DNA of 64,000 nucleotides from Paraburkholderia sp. BL10I2N1 (GCF_004361815.1 NZ_SNWA01000001.1:62001-126000), one strand, 5' to 3'; positions 21,372 through 30,135 are shown, counted from the stretch's first letter. The notes: generated by a model from the letters alone, not told the origin. Translations and numbers: made by a program.

Positions 21372-21400
21372 TTGCACAATCGGGGTTTGTCCGATATCAT
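21372..21400 (+). promoter_or_regulatory. Candidate phaZ promoter
   Basis: TTGCAC and TATCAT are separated by exactly 17 nt, about 113 nt upstream of the phaZ start. The -10 matches the consensus at five of six positions, the -35 only at the TTG. A long leader would result. Confidence 0.35.
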
Positions 21401-21512
21401 CCAATCCGAATGTCGGCCGATAACCAAAGGTCTGCACCCAATAACGGCCCGCCGCAACGCCTTACGCGTTTTTGCGCCGCCCCATGCGAACAACACCAAC
21501 GCTGGAGCACCC

Positions 21513-22796
21513 ATGCTCTATCAACTGCACGAATTCCAGCGGGCACTTCTGAGCCCGCTTACCGCCTGGGCCCAGGCCGCGTCGAAATCCTTCGCGAATC
21601 CGGCCAGCCCGTTTGCGTACGTACCGGGCGCAACCCGGCTATCAGCGGGCTACGAACTGCTCTACCGGCTCGGCAAGGATTACGAAAAACCCGAATTCAA
21701 CTTGCACCAGATCGTCAAGGACGGCCACAACATCCCGATCGTCGAGCAGACAATCATCGAGAAGCCGTTCTGCCGCCTGCTGCGTTTCAAGCGCTACGCC
21801 GATGACAGCGGCGCGGTCTCGCAGCTGAAAGACGAACCGGTGGTGCTGGTGTGCGCGCCGCTGTCGGGCCACCACTCGACGTTGTTGCGCGACACGGTTC
21901 GCACGTTGCTGCAGGACCACAAGGTCTACATCACCGACTGGATCGACGCGCGCATGGTGCCGCTCGAAGACGGTCCGTTCCATCTCGACGACTACGTCGC
22001 GTACATCCAGGAATTCATCCGGCATATCGGCGCGAAGAATCTGCACGTGATCTCGGTGTGCCAGCCGACGGTGCCGGTGCTCGCGGCCATCTCGCTGATG
22101 GCAAGCCGCGGCGAGGACACTCCGCTCACGATGACGATGATGGGTGGCCCGATCGACGCCCGCCGGAGCCCGACGTCCGTCAATTCGCTCGCCACGCAGC
22201 ACTCGTACGAGTGGTTCGACAACAACGTGATCCACACGGTGCCGCCGAATTATCCGGGCATCGGACGCAAGGTGTATCCGGGCTTCCTGCAGCACACCGG
22301 CTTTGTCGCGATGAATCCGGAGCGGCATGCGGCATCGCACTGGGACTACTACCAGAGCCTGCTGCGCGGCGACGAAGAAGATGCCGAGCAGCATCGGAGC
22401 TTCTACGACGAATACAACGCCGTGCTCGACATGGCGTCTGAGTACTACCTCGAAACGATCCGTGTCGTGTTCCAGGAGTTCCGGCTCGCCGAAGGCACAT
22501 GGGATGTCGCCGGCGAACGTGTACGCCCGCAGGACATCACCCGAACGGCGCTGTTCACGATCGAAGGCGAGCTCGACGATATCTCCGGCAGCGGCCAGAC
22601 GCGCGCTGCGCACGAGCTGTGCAGCGGTATCCCCGAACAGAACAAGCAGCATTTCACCGCCGAGAAGTGCGGCCACTACGGCATTTTCTCGGGCCGCCGC
22701 TGGCGCACCATCATTTACCCCCAACTGCGCGACTTCATCCTCGAGTACACCAAGGCGCCCAAAGCCGTACAGGAAAAGGTCGCCGCGCAGGCGTGA
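21513..22796 (+). CDS. phaZ: Intracellular polyhydroxybutyrate depolymerase
   Basis: Mobilises intracellular PHB granules. The 427-residue protein starts MLYQLHEFQRALLSPL and has the alpha/beta-hydrolase nucleophile elbow in VISVCQPTVPV with Cys183 in the place of the usual Ser, as in the Ralstonia eutropha PhaZ1 group where this Cys is catalytic. The C-terminal KCGHYGIFSG carries the catalytic His. GGAG lies 5 nt before the ATG. It lies behind the GH15 gene and convergent with a TetR-type regulator gene, so two storage-degrading enzymes sit side by side. Confidence 0.94.
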   Translation: MLYQLHEFQRALLSPLTAWAQAASKSFANPASPFAYVPGATRLSAGYELLYRLGKDYEKPEFNLHQIVKDGHNIPIVEQTIIEKPFCRLLRFKRYADDSGAVSQLKDEPVVLVCAPLSGHHSTLLRDTVRTLLQDHKVYITDWIDARMVPLEDGPFHLDDYVAYIQEFIRHIGAKNLHVISVCQPTVPVLAAISLMASRGEDTPLTMTMMGGPIDARRSPTSVNSLATQHSYEWFDNNVIHTVPPNYPGIGRKVYPGFLQHTGFVAMNPERHAASHWDYYQSLLRGDEEDAEQHRSFYDEYNAVLDMASEYYLETIRVVFQEFRLAEGTWDVAGERVRPQDITRTALFTIEGELDDISGSGQTRAAHELCSGIPEQNKQHFTAEKCGHYGIFSGRRWRTIIYPQLRDFILEYTKAPKAVQEKVAAQA

Positions 22797-22841
22797 AGAG
22801 AAGCACGCAGGGCGCCCGTCACCCAGATGGGATGCGCCCGC

Positions 22842-22873
22842 GCATGACGCGCCGCTTCGTCTGCGCGTCATGC
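22842..22873. terminator. Hairpin downstream of phaZ
   Basis: Perfect 10-bp stem GCATGACGCG / CGCGTCATGC with a 12-nt loop, 45 nt after the phaZ stop. No strong T-run follows, so termination is plausible but not certain. Confidence 0.45.
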
Positions 22874-22923
22874 TGTTCAGTCAGGTGCAATGGTTGTGCG
22901 TGCATCGATTGCAGGCAGAATGC

Positions 22924-22943
22924 GCACCCGGTTGTCCGGGTGC
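22924..22943. terminator. Hairpin downstream of the TetR-type gene
   Basis: Perfect 8-bp stem GCACCCGG / CCGGGTGC with a TTGT loop, 15 nt past the stop of the minus-strand regulator gene. It lacks a good T-run. Confidence 0.45.
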
Positions 22944-22958
22944 CGCTTCCCTGCGACC

Positions 22959-23591
22959 CTAGCGTCGCATCAGATAGGCCAGCAGCAGTTCCGTGTTCAT
23001 CTGGACGATCTCACTGCGCTCGCTCGCCGAGCTGAAATCGCGGCCGAGCGTCGCTTCGAGCGTGAAGCGGTTCGACACGATGTAGTAACCCATCCCCGAC
23101 AACGTCACATAGAAGCGCAGCGGATCGACGTTCGTGCGAAACAGTCCCGCGCGCTGGCCACGTTCGAGAATACTTCCAAGCGTTGCAACGATAGGCGAGA
23201 TCATTTCGCGAATGCGCGTCGATTTCTGCATGTAGCGTGCCTCATGCAGGTTCTCGTTGTTCACGAGCCGGAGCAGTTCGGGATGATCGCGGTAGTAGTC
23301 CCAGACGAAATGCGCAAGACGGGTGATCGCCTCAACGGGTGCAACGCCGTTCAGGTCAAGCAGGCGCTCGGCTTCGTTGAGCGCGCTGAACGCGTGCTCC
23401 AGGACGGCGGTGAATAGCTGCTCCTTGCTACCGAAGTAGTAGTAGAGCATGCGTTCATTGGTTTCCGCGCGGCGGGCGATCTGGTCGACGCGAGCGCCGA
23501 ACAACCCACCATTTGCAAACTCCTCGGCCGCCGCGAGCAGGATGCGGCGACGGGTGCCTTCAGGATCTCTTTTGATTTTCGGCTGATTCAT
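22959..23591 (-). CDS. TetR/AcrR-family transcriptional regulator
   Basis: One-component repressor of 210 residues. The N-terminal helix-turn-helix is clear: TRRRILLAAAEEFANGG then ARVDQIARRAETNERMLYYYFGSKEQLF. The C-terminal ligand domain reads like the TetR_C group of regulators that sense organic ligands (HFVWDYYRDHPELLRLVNNEN). MNQPKIKRDP is the likely start; the frame remains open to 23669. It is convergent with phaZ and divergent from rsxB, so either its own promoter or an unlinked target is the likely site of action. Confidence 0.88.
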   Translation of the reverse strand: MNQPKIKRDPEGTRRRILLAAAEEFANGGLFGARVDQIARRAETNERMLYYYFGSKEQLFTAVLEHAFSALNEAERLLDLNGVAPVEAITRLAHFVWDYYRDHPELLRLVNNENLHEARYMQKSTRIREMISPIVATLGSILERGQRAGLFRTNVDPLRFYVTLSGMGYYIVSNRFTLEATLGRDFSSASERSEIVQMNTELLLAYLMRR

Positions 23592-23850
23592 GGTGGCATC
23601 ATGCTTCGTGAGCCGCGTTATCCGAATCGTGCCGCCGGCCTTCTCCTCGGCCATGCACCGACAGCACAAACGGGCGCGCCATGTTGGGGGAACACCCTTC
23701 TGCGGTCTTTCGAAAAAGCGCTTCGATTATGGCACATGGTTTGCGAAGCACAATCAGGAAAATCGGCGATAATGGCTCATTTAGCGGATGCCTTGCCGCG
23801 CAAGCAGCGCAGAACCTGCTCCGCACTGCCGCCGCAACCGGCCTACCCCC

Positions 23851-23883
23851 ATGACTGACAGCCGGCAAGCCCCGAAGTCCTGA
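23851..23883 (+). CDS. Possible 10-residue leader ORF before rsxB
   Basis: ATG-initiated mini-ORF of ten codons ending TGA, with the stop 2 nt before the GTG start of rsxB. Its first five residues, MTDSR, are the same as those of RsxB, though the codons differ at most third positions. It may couple translation to rsxB, be the trace of a local duplication, or be chance. Confidence 0.25.
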   Translation: MTDSRQAPKS

Positions 23884-23885
23884 CC

Positions 23886-24770
23886 GTGACCGATTCCAGA
23901 ACAGTAGCTGATCGCATCGAAGATCTGCTCCCCCAGACACAATGCACGAAATGCGGCTACCAAGGCTGCCGCCCCTACGCCGAGGCGATCGCCCGAGGCG
24001 AGGCGAACTATAACCAGTGCCCGCCGGGCGGCGCCGAAGGGGTTGAGCGCCTCGCCGACCTGCTCGGCAAAGCGGTCATCCCGCTCAATCCCGACAATGG
24101 CGTCGAACGCGTCCGCCCGGTGGCTGTCGTCGACGAAAACCTGTGTATCGGCTGCACGCTGTGCATACAGGCTTGCCCGGTCGATGCAATCGTCGGCGCC
24201 CCAAAGCAGATGCACACCGTCATTGGAAAGCTATGCACCGGCTGTGACCTTTGCGTCGCGCCCTGCCCGGTCGACTGTATCGCGATGGTGCCCGTCACCG
24301 ACGGGCTAACCGGTTGGGACGCGTGGTCGCAGGAACAGGCGGACGCGGCTCGCCAACGTTATGAACGCCGCAACGCCCGGCTCACGCGCGAGCGCGAGGC
24401 GGCCGAAGCGCGCGCAGCGGCGCGCCGTGCCGCCAGCGCGGGAGTGGGCGCCGGAGCAGGCGTGTCGGCCACCGCTGCCGCCGACACGAGCGCTACCGGC
24501 TCATCCAACGAGGACCCTGAAGCGAAGAAACGCGCCATTATCCAGGCCGCACTCGAACGGGCGCGCAAGAAGAAAGAAGCGCTTTCCACGCAAGGCCAGG
24601 GTCCGCAGAATACGGAGCAGGTGAGCGCCGATGTACAGGCGCAGATCGACGCCGTTGAAGCACGGCGTCGCCGCCTTGGCATCGCGCCGGAGGCAACGGA
24701 TGGGGAAGCCAGGCACTCCACGCAGGAAGGCGCAGGCAGTGCCGACGATACCCACTCAACCCATTCCTGA
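23886..24770 (+). CDS. rsxB: RsxB/RnfB-like ferredoxin-type electron carrier, cytosolic form
   Basis: Iron-sulfur protein related to the B subunit of the Rnf/Rsx electron transport complex. Of 294 residues, the first 65 hold the Fe4S domain ([17 protein letters not shown]), residues 80-140 two ferredoxin [4Fe-4S] motifs ([12 protein letters not shown] and [12 protein letters not shown]), and the rest a charged Ala/Glu/Arg-rich, probably coiled-coil tail. The N-terminal membrane anchor of E. coli RsxB is absent: an in-frame TGA lies 27 nt before the GTG. No other rsx genes are present. nth follows 9 nt later, as nth follows the rsx operon in E. coli. Confidence 0.9.
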   Translation: MTDSRTVADRIEDLLPQTQCTKCGYQGCRPYAEAIARGEANYNQCPPGGAEGVERLADLLGKAVIPLNPDNGVERVRPVAVVDENLCIGCTLCIQACPVDAIVGAPKQMHTVIGKLCTGCDLCVAPCPVDCIAMVPVTDGLTGWDAWSQEQADAARQRYERRNARLTREREAAEARAAARRAASAGVGAGAGVSATAAADTSATGSSNEDPEAKKRAIIQAALERARKKKEALSTQGQGPQNTEQVSADVQAQIDAVEARRRRLGIAPEATDGEARHSTQEGAGSADDTHSTHS

Positions 24771-24779
24771 GCGCCGCGC

Positions 24780-25424
24780 ATGAACGCGAACAAACGCCGC
24801 GCCATCTACGAAACGCTGCAGAGCCTCAACCCGCACCCGACGACCGAGCTCGAATACACGACACCGTTCGAACTGCTGATCGCGGTGATGCTCTCGGCGC
24901 AGGCCACCGACGTATCGGTGAACAAAGCGATGCGCAGGATGTTCCCGGTCGCCAATACGCCACAGAAGATCCTCGAACTTGGAGAGGAAGGCGTCGCCGA
25001 TTACATCAAGACGATCGGGCTCTACAGGACCAAGGCGAAGAACGTCGTCGCCACCTGCCGCATCCTGCTCGAACAGTATGGCGGTGAGGTTCCGGCTGAT
25101 CGCGAGGCGCTGGAGAGTCTGCCCGGCGTCGGCCGCAAGACAGCGAATGTCGTGCTGAACACGGCGTTCGGCCATTCGACGATCGCCGTCGATACGCACA
25201 TCTTTCGGGTTGCCAATCGAACGGGGCTTGCGCCAGGCAAGGACGTGCGCGCCGTCGAAATCGCACTGGAAAAATTCACGCCCGCCGAGTTCCTGCAGGA
25301 TGCCCATCATTGGCTGATCCTGCATGGCCGCTATGTCTGCAAGGCTCGCCGGCCCGAGTGCTGGCACTGCGTGATCGAGCCGTTGTGCGAGTTCAAACAG
25401 AAAACACCGCCGCCGGACCTTTGA
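24780..25424 (+). CDS. nth: Endonuclease III
   Basis: Base-excision DNA glycosylase/AP lyase for oxidised pyrimidines. The 214-residue protein has the helix-hairpin-helix LPGVGRKTANVVLN with the catalytic Lys, the catalytic Asp in VDTHIFRVANR, and the C-terminal [4Fe-4S] cluster ligands C-x6-C-x2-C-x5-C (KCARRPECWHCVIEPLC-type spacing, beginning CKARRPEC). It begins 9 nt after rsxB and is almost certainly cotranscribed with it. Confidence 0.97.
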   Translation: MNANKRRAIYETLQSLNPHPTTELEYTTPFELLIAVMLSAQATDVSVNKAMRRMFPVANTPQKILELGEEGVADYIKTIGLYRTKAKNVVATCRILLEQYGGEVPADREALESLPGVGRKTANVVLNTAFGHSTIAVDTHIFRVANRTGLAPGKDVRAVEIALEKFTPAEFLQDAHHWLILHGRYVCKARRPECWHCVIEPLCEFKQKTPPPDL

Positions 25425-25591
25425 CTGACGTCCGCCCGGGTGAGCCCCGCTCTGCGGCACGCCTGAGTCCGCTTCGCGACGTCACACCGCCCAGAGGCCG
25501 CCAGCGGGCCTTTTCCGCCCGGCGTAAAATGACGGCTTGCCGTTGCGGACAGCCAGTCTCTCCGCCTCTCACTTCCCCGATCCAGCCCACG

Positions 25592-26026
25592 ATGTTCAAT
25601 CCCAGCCGCGACGAAGTCCGACATTTTTTCACCGACACCTGGCGCAAACAACGCGCGGGTGAAATCCTCACGCCGCTCGAAGCGATCGCCGCCGACTGGA
25701 TCGTCGAGCATCCCGAATACCATGCGGATCTGTCAGACACCGAGGCCGCGACTGCGCAGGACTATTCGCCCGAGCGGGAACAAACGAACCCGTTCCTGCA
25801 TCTCTCCATGCATCTGGCGATCAGCGAACAGCTCTCTATCGACCAGCCGCCGGGCATCCGTGCTGCTCATGAGCGTCTCGCTAGCCGCCTCGGGTCGACC
25901 CACGACGCGCAGCACGCGATCATGGACTGCCTCGGCGAAACCATCTGGGAAGCTCAGCGCACCGGCACGCCACCGGACACGGACGCATATCTCGCCCGCA
26001 TTGAACGCCGCGCTTCACGGGACTGA
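25592..26026 (+). CDS. DUF1841 family protein
   Basis: A 144-residue soluble protein starting MFNPSRDEVRHFF, with NPFLHLSMHLAI and a C-terminal HDAQHAIMDCLGETIWEAQR, which is the DUF1841 signature of beta- and gammaproteobacteria. Function unknown; the conserved His residues (HLSMHL, HDAQH) could bind metal. It lies 167 nt after nth and ends at a very strong hairpin. Confidence 0.88.
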   Translation: MFNPSRDEVRHFFTDTWRKQRAGEILTPLEAIAADWIVEHPEYHADLSDTEAATAQDYSPEREQTNPFLHLSMHLAISEQLSIDQPPGIRAAHERLASRLGSTHDAQHAIMDCLGETIWEAQRTGTPPDTDAYLARIERRASRD

Positions 26027-26100
26027 GCAAGCCGCGCAGGCGCCGCGAGCCACAGGCGTCATGGCGCGCCGCAATCGGCAAGCCTGCACGTACCACTTGG

Positions 26101-26144
26101 CAGATAACAGAACACCCCGCCGTAGCGGGGTGTTCTGTTATCTG
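26101..26144. terminator. Bidirectional terminator with perfect 20-bp stem
   Basis: cagataacagaacaccccgc pairs with its exact complement across the tetraloop cgta. It lies between the convergent DUF1841 and cytochrome c genes, 74 nt and 23 nt from their stop codons. The AT-rich stem base supplies weakly pairing residues in either direction. Confidence 0.9.
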
Positions 26145-26167
26145 CGAACCAGTCACGCGAGGCGTGC

Positions 26168-26551
26168 TTACTTCTTCTGCACGAGATCGCCGTCGATCGA
26201 TTCGATATAGGCCGCGATGTCTTTCATGTCGCCTTGCGAGAGGCTCTGCACCTGCGCCTGCATGATCGCGTTGTTGCGACCGAGGTGCGGGTTGCCGGTG
26301 CCCATCTGATACTGGCGCAACGCCCAGTAGACGTAATCGGCATGCTGACCCGCGAGCTTCGGATATTCCGGGCTCACCGGCTTGTTGAGGTTCGGGCCGT
26401 GGCAGGCCGCGCAGTTATGGCTGTCGGCGAGCACCTTGCCGTTGGACGCATCGGCTGCGTGCGCGACATTCGACGCGACGAAACCAGCGAAAACGACCGA
26501 CGCGCACGCAGCCTTGAACACCGTGTGGAGTGCCTGATGGGGCTTCTTCAT
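26168..26551 (-). CDS. Periplasmic cytochrome c, class I
   Basis: Monohaem cytochrome of 127 residues. A signal peptide (residues 1-33, ending VAHA) precedes the haem motif CAACH at 47-51 and downstream Met residues (MGTGNPH, NAIM) that may give the sixth ligand. GGAG lies 5 nt before the ATG. A second cytochrome c gene lies 46 nt upstream on the same strand, so they form a pair resembling the two halves of a dihaem c4. They could relay electrons to a terminal oxidase; the partner is not in the window. Confidence 0.9.
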   Translation of the reverse strand: MKKPHQALHTVFKAACASVVFAGFVASNVAHAADASNGKVLADSHNCAACHGPNLNKPVSPEYPKLAGQHADYVYWALRQYQMGTGNPHLGRNNAIMQAQVQSLSQGDMKDIAAYIESIDGDLVQKK

Positions 26552-26597
26552 GAATTCTCCTATCCCGCGAATTGAATGAGCTGGTGACCGACGCCGA

Positions 26598-26966
26598 TCA
26601 CTTGTTGGGATTGTTCTTCGAAGAGACCGTTTGCGCCGCGTAGTACGCCGCGATGTCGGCAATGTCCTGATCGGACAGCGACGCCGCAACGGCATGCATC
26701 GATTCGAAATGGCGGTCGCCCTTCCGGTAGGCGCGCAGCGCGCTTTCGAGGTATGGCGCATTCTGGCCGCCCAGCATCGGCACCCGGTAGACCTGCGGAT
26801 ACGCCGTGCGGTAGCCGGGAATGCCGTGGCAGCCAATACACATCGCGACCTTGCCCTGGCCCGCCTTCGCGTTGCCAACGACATCCGCCGCCTGCGCGCT
26901 GGCCGCAAAGCCTGCGAGCGCCGACAGCGCTGCGATCACGAGGTGTTTGCCGACGATTCTGTTCAT
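26598..26966 (-). CDS. Periplasmic cytochrome c, class I
   Basis: Monohaem cytochrome of 122 residues with a signal peptide (1-27, ending ASAQA) and haem motif CIGCH at 43-47; VPMLGGQNAPYL provides a likely Met ligand, as in c4/c553-type domains. It is the first gene of the pair with the CAACH cytochrome. The ATG at 26966 gives a proper signal sequence; the in-frame ATG at 27011 would add 15 unneeded residues. It is divergent from the moxR-type gene. Confidence 0.9.
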   Translation of the reverse strand: MNRIVGKHLVIAALSALAGFAASAQAADVVGNAKAGQGKVAMCIGCHGIPGYRTAYPQVYRVPMLGGQNAPYLESALRAYRKGDRHFESMHAVAASLSDQDIADIAAYYAAQTVSSKNNPNK

Positions 26967-27264
26967 AGGTTGTAACCTGGCATGAGGGGAAACGGGCGCC
27001 CAAAAAGGCAACGGCCTGCGCCGTTATTCTTGTAAAGGAGCCACGCAGGCCAAAAAAATCGCGCTAATTGTACCGCGACGCCACGCCGGACGTCCACCGG
27101 GCGGGCGCGAGAGCCGGGTGCACTGCGTTTGTACAGCCGCGCCCGCGAACCGCTGTCGTGTGCGGCATACGCGGGTCACACTGCGGTCTACACCATACGC
27201 GAGCCCGTTTCAGGCAGAAAGGGCTTCTGACTTATACTGCAATTTTTCGAGAGAGCAGTTCGCC

Positions 27265-28107
27265 ATGCGTTTCGAAGGCTCATCGCAGTACGTCGCCACC
27301 GACGACCTCAAGCTCGCGGTCAATGCCGCGATGACGCTCAAACGGCCGCTGCTCATCAAGGGCGAGCCCGGCACGGGCAAAACGATGCTCGCGGAAGAAG
27401 TCGCGGCAGCGCTCGGCATGCCGCTTCTGCAGTGGCACATCAAGTCCACCACGAAGGCGCAGCAAGGCCTCTACGAGTACGACGCGGTCTCGCGCCTACG
27501 CGACTCGCAGCTCGGCGACGAGCGTGTGAAAGACATCGGCAACTACATCGTCAAAGGCGTGCTGTGGCAGGCTTTCGAGTCCGACCAGCAGGTCGTGCTG
27601 CTGATCGACGAGATCGACAAGGCCGACATCGAATTCCCGAACGACCTGTTGCGCGAACTCGACCGCATGGAATTCTATGTGTACGAGACGCGCGAGCTCG
27701 TGAAAGCGAAACAGCGCCCGCTCGTGATCATCACGTCGAACAACGAGAAGGAACTGCCGGATGCGTTCCTGCGCCGCTGCTTCTTCCACTACATCCGGTT
27801 CCCCGATGCGCAGACGATGGAGCAGATCGTCGAGGTCCACTATCCGGGCATCAAGAAGGCGCTGGTGGCTGCCGCGCTGCAGAGCTTCTTCGAACTGCGC
27901 AACGTGTCAGGCTTGAAGAAGAAGCCGTCGACGTCGGAACTGCTCGACTGGCTGAAGCTCCTGCTCGCGGAAGACATTCCCCCAGAAGCCCTGCGTTCGG
28001 CGGATCACAAGCAGATCATCCCGCCGCTGCATGGCGCGCTCTTGAAGAACGAACAGGACGTGAGCCTCTTCGAGCGGCTCATATTCATGAACCGCAACAA
28101 CCGCTAG
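27265..28107 (+). CDS. MoxR-family AAA+ ATPase
   Basis: AAA+ chaperone-like ATPase of 280 residues. Walker A GEPGTGKT at 33-40, Walker B LLIDEIDKAD near 112, sensor 1 ITSNNEKELPDAFLRRC. MoxR ATPases work with VWA-domain proteins to mature or insert cofactors into other enzymes; a VWA gene lies two genes downstream. The C-terminus is short and lacks extra domains. The start at MRFEGSSQYV fits; an upstream TATACT at 27233-27238 could be its -10 box but has no clear -35. Confidence 0.9.
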   Translation: MRFEGSSQYVATDDLKLAVNAAMTLKRPLLIKGEPGTGKTMLAEEVAAALGMPLLQWHIKSTTKAQQGLYEYDAVSRLRDSQLGDERVKDIGNYIVKGVLWQAFESDQQVVLLIDEIDKADIEFPNDLLRELDRMEFYVYETRELVKAKQRPLVIITSNNEKELPDAFLRRCFFHYIRFPDAQTMEQIVEVHYPGIKKALVAAALQSFFELRNVSGLKKKPSTSELLDWLKLLLAEDIPPEALRSADHKQIIPPLHGALLKNEQDVSLFERLIFMNRNNR

Positions 28108-28206
28108 ACGGCCGATGACGGGGTGCGACAGAATGTCGCGCCCTCCGCCTTGCGCGGGAACCGGCATTGCATCCGCAACAGACAACACGCGCACGGAGAC
28201 CGTTAT

Positions 28207-28797
28207 ATGAGCCGATGGATCGAGCCCGTTATCCTGAAGGGCCAACACGTCAGCCTCGAACCACTGACCCTCGATCACGAGCAGGCCATCGCCGCGGCCG
28301 CCGCCGACGGCGAACTGTGGAATCTCTGGTACACGAGCGTGCCGGCGCCGGGCACCGAGCGCGCATGGATCGAAGCAGCGCTCGCGATGCGCGACAACCT
28401 CGGCGCGCAACCCTTCGTCGTGCGCGACGTCGGGTCGGGCGACATCGTCGGCTCGACGCGCATGTTCAATGTCGAAGCGGCGCATCGCCGGCTCGAGATC
28501 GGTCATACGTGGTACGCGAAGCGCGTGCAGCGCACGCCGCTCAATACCGAAGCCAAGCTGCTGCTGCTCACACACGCCTTCGAATCGCTGCGCGCAATCG
28601 CTGTCGAGTTCCGCACGCATTTCATGAACCAGCAGTCGCGCACCGCCATCGAGCGGCTCGGTGCGAAGCAGGACGGCATCCTGCGCAATCACCAGATCGG
28701 CAAGGATGGCGTGTTGCGCGACACCGTGGTGTTCTCGATCATCGAATCGGAATGGCCGGCGGTGGGCGCCAACCTGAAGTACAAGCTCGGGCGTTGA
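28207..28797 (+). CDS. GNAT-family N-acetyltransferase
   Basis: RimJ/RimL-type acetyltransferase of 196 residues. It begins MSRWIEPVILKGQHVSLEPL, shows the typical VVRDVGSGDIVGSTR strands, EIGHTWYAKRVQRTPLNTEAK (the acetyl-CoA-binding region) and FRTHFMNQQSRTAIERLGAKQDG. Substrate unknown; relatives acetylate protein N-termini or small amines. GGAG lies 8 nt before the ATG. It sits between the MoxR and VWA genes, 99 and 120 nt away on the same strand, which could mean a role in the same process or simple interposition. Confidence 0.87.
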   Translation: MSRWIEPVILKGQHVSLEPLTLDHEQAIAAAAADGELWNLWYTSVPAPGTERAWIEAALAMRDNLGAQPFVVRDVGSGDIVGSTRMFNVEAAHRRLEIGHTWYAKRVQRTPLNTEAKLLLLTHAFESLRAIAVEFRTHFMNQQSRTAIERLGAKQDGILRNHQIGKDGVLRDTVVFSIIESEWPAVGANLKYKLGR

Positions 28798-28860
28798 TCC
28801 GCCCGTCGACACACTTATCGAAAGCGCACATCCAGTCACGCGCACACGCGACCAGCAAAC

Positions 28861-28888
28861 CGGACGAAGCGGGACGAAGCGGGACGAG
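28861..28888. repeat. 10-bp tandem repeat, 2.8 copies
   Basis: Unit gggacgaagc occurs with one mismatch, then exactly, then as an 8-nt partial. It lies in the leader about 30 nt before the VWA-protein gene. Confidence 0.75.
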
Positions 28889-28917
28889 ATCCGCACAGGC
28901 ACCACAGAGGAAACAGC

Positions 28918-30093
28918 ATGTTGATCGACTTCTTCTATTCGCTGCGCGCCGCGAAACTGCCGGTTTCGGTGAAGGAATACCTGACGCTGCTCGAAGCGCT
29001 GAAGGCGAACGTGATCGCGCCGTCGCTCGACGAGTTCTATTACCTCGCGCGCCTCACGCTCGTGAAGGACGAGCAGTATTTCGACCGCTTCGATCAGGCT
29101 TTCGGCGAGTATTTCCGCGGCGTCGAAGGCAAGTCGGAGCTTGTGCTCGACGTGCCGCTCGACTGGCTGAAAAAGAAGCTGCAGCGCGACCTGTCGCCCG
29201 AGGAGAAAGCGCAGATCGAAGCGATGGGCGGTCTCGACAAGCTGATGGAGCGCCTGAAGGAACTCTTCGAAGAACAGAAAGGTCGCCACGAAGGCGGCAA
29301 CAAATGGATCGGCACGGGCGGCACGTCGCCGTTCGGCAATGGCGGCTACAACCCGGAAGGCATCCGCATCGGCGGCGAAGCGTCGGGCAACCGTACGGCC
29401 GTCAAGGTGTGGGAAGCACGCGCGTACCGCGACTACGACGATCAGGTCGAGATCGGCACGCGCAACATCAAGGTCGCGTTGCGCCGCCTGCGCCGTTTCG
29501 CGCGCGAAGGCGCGGCCGAAGAACTCGATCTGCCCGACACGATCCGCAGCACCGCCGCGAACGCCGGCTGGCTCGACCTGAAGATGGTCCCCGAGCGGCA
29601 CAACAATGTGAAGGTGCTGATGCTGCTCGACGTCGGCGGATCCATGGACGATCACGTGAAGCGCACCGAAGAGCTTTTCTCCGCGACCAAGGCCGAGTTC
29701 AAGCATCTCGAGTTCTATTACTTCCACAACTGCGTGTACGACTTCCTGTGGAAGCACAACCGGCGCCGCCATGCCGAGCGCACGCCGACGTGGGACGTGC
29801 TGCACAGGTTCGCACCCGACTACAAGCTCATCTTCGTCGGCGACGCGACGATGAGCCCGTACGAAGTCGTGCAGGCCGGCGGCTCGGTCGAATACAACAA
29901 CGCGGAGCCGGGCGCCGTGTGGCTGCGTCGCCTCGCCGATCAGTTTCCGCACCATGCGTGGCTGAATCCGGAGCCGGAGGGCCTGTGGGAATACCGGCAA
30001 TCGGTGTCGATCATCCGTGAACTGCTCGGTCACCGGATGTATCCGCTCACCCTCGCCGGTCTCGAAGCCGCGATGCGCATGCTCAGCAAATAG
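28918..30093 (+). CDS. VWA-domain protein, CoxE-like partner of MoxR
   Basis: Protein of 391 residues with an N-terminal helical part (MLIDFFYSLRAAKLPVSVKEY) and a C-terminal von Willebrand A domain. The MIDAS metal site begins DVGGSMDDH near residue 238 (DxGxS) and GDATMSPYE later supplies the second metal segment. Such proteins pair with MoxR ATPases, e.g. in CO dehydrogenase maturation (CoxD/CoxE). No cox structural genes are nearby, so the client is unknown. It is probably cotranscribed with the MoxR and GNAT genes. Confidence 0.88.
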   Translation: MLIDFFYSLRAAKLPVSVKEYLTLLEALKANVIAPSLDEFYYLARLTLVKDEQYFDRFDQAFGEYFRGVEGKSELVLDVPLDWLKKKLQRDLSPEEKAQIEAMGGLDKLMERLKELFEEQKGRHEGGNKWIGTGGTSPFGNGGYNPEGIRIGGEASGNRTAVKVWEARAYRDYDDQVEIGTRNIKVALRRLRRFAREGAAEELDLPDTIRSTAANAGWLDLKMVPERHNNVKVLMLLDVGGSMDDHVKRTEELFSATKAEFKHLEFYYFHNCVYDFLWKHNRRRHAERTPTWDVLHRFAPDYKLIFVGDATMSPYEVVQAGGSVEYNNAEPGAVWLRRLADQFPHHAWLNPEPEGLWEYRQSVSIIRELLGHRMYPLTLAGLEAAMRMLSK

Positions 30094-30135
30094 CGCCCAA
30101 TACCCCAGTTACACTCAAACCTTCGAAAGAACCGC

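Noticed and set aside
28167..30020. 617-codon plus-strand open frame
   Set aside because: It is the shifted frame of the GNAT and VWA genes; the product is Arg/Ala-rich without domains.
27907..30033. 708-codon open frame on the minus strand
   Set aside because: It runs antisense through the GNAT and VWA genes, which have recognisable domains. Its composition (Arg/Val/Asp-rich, repetitive) is that of a high-GC shadow frame.
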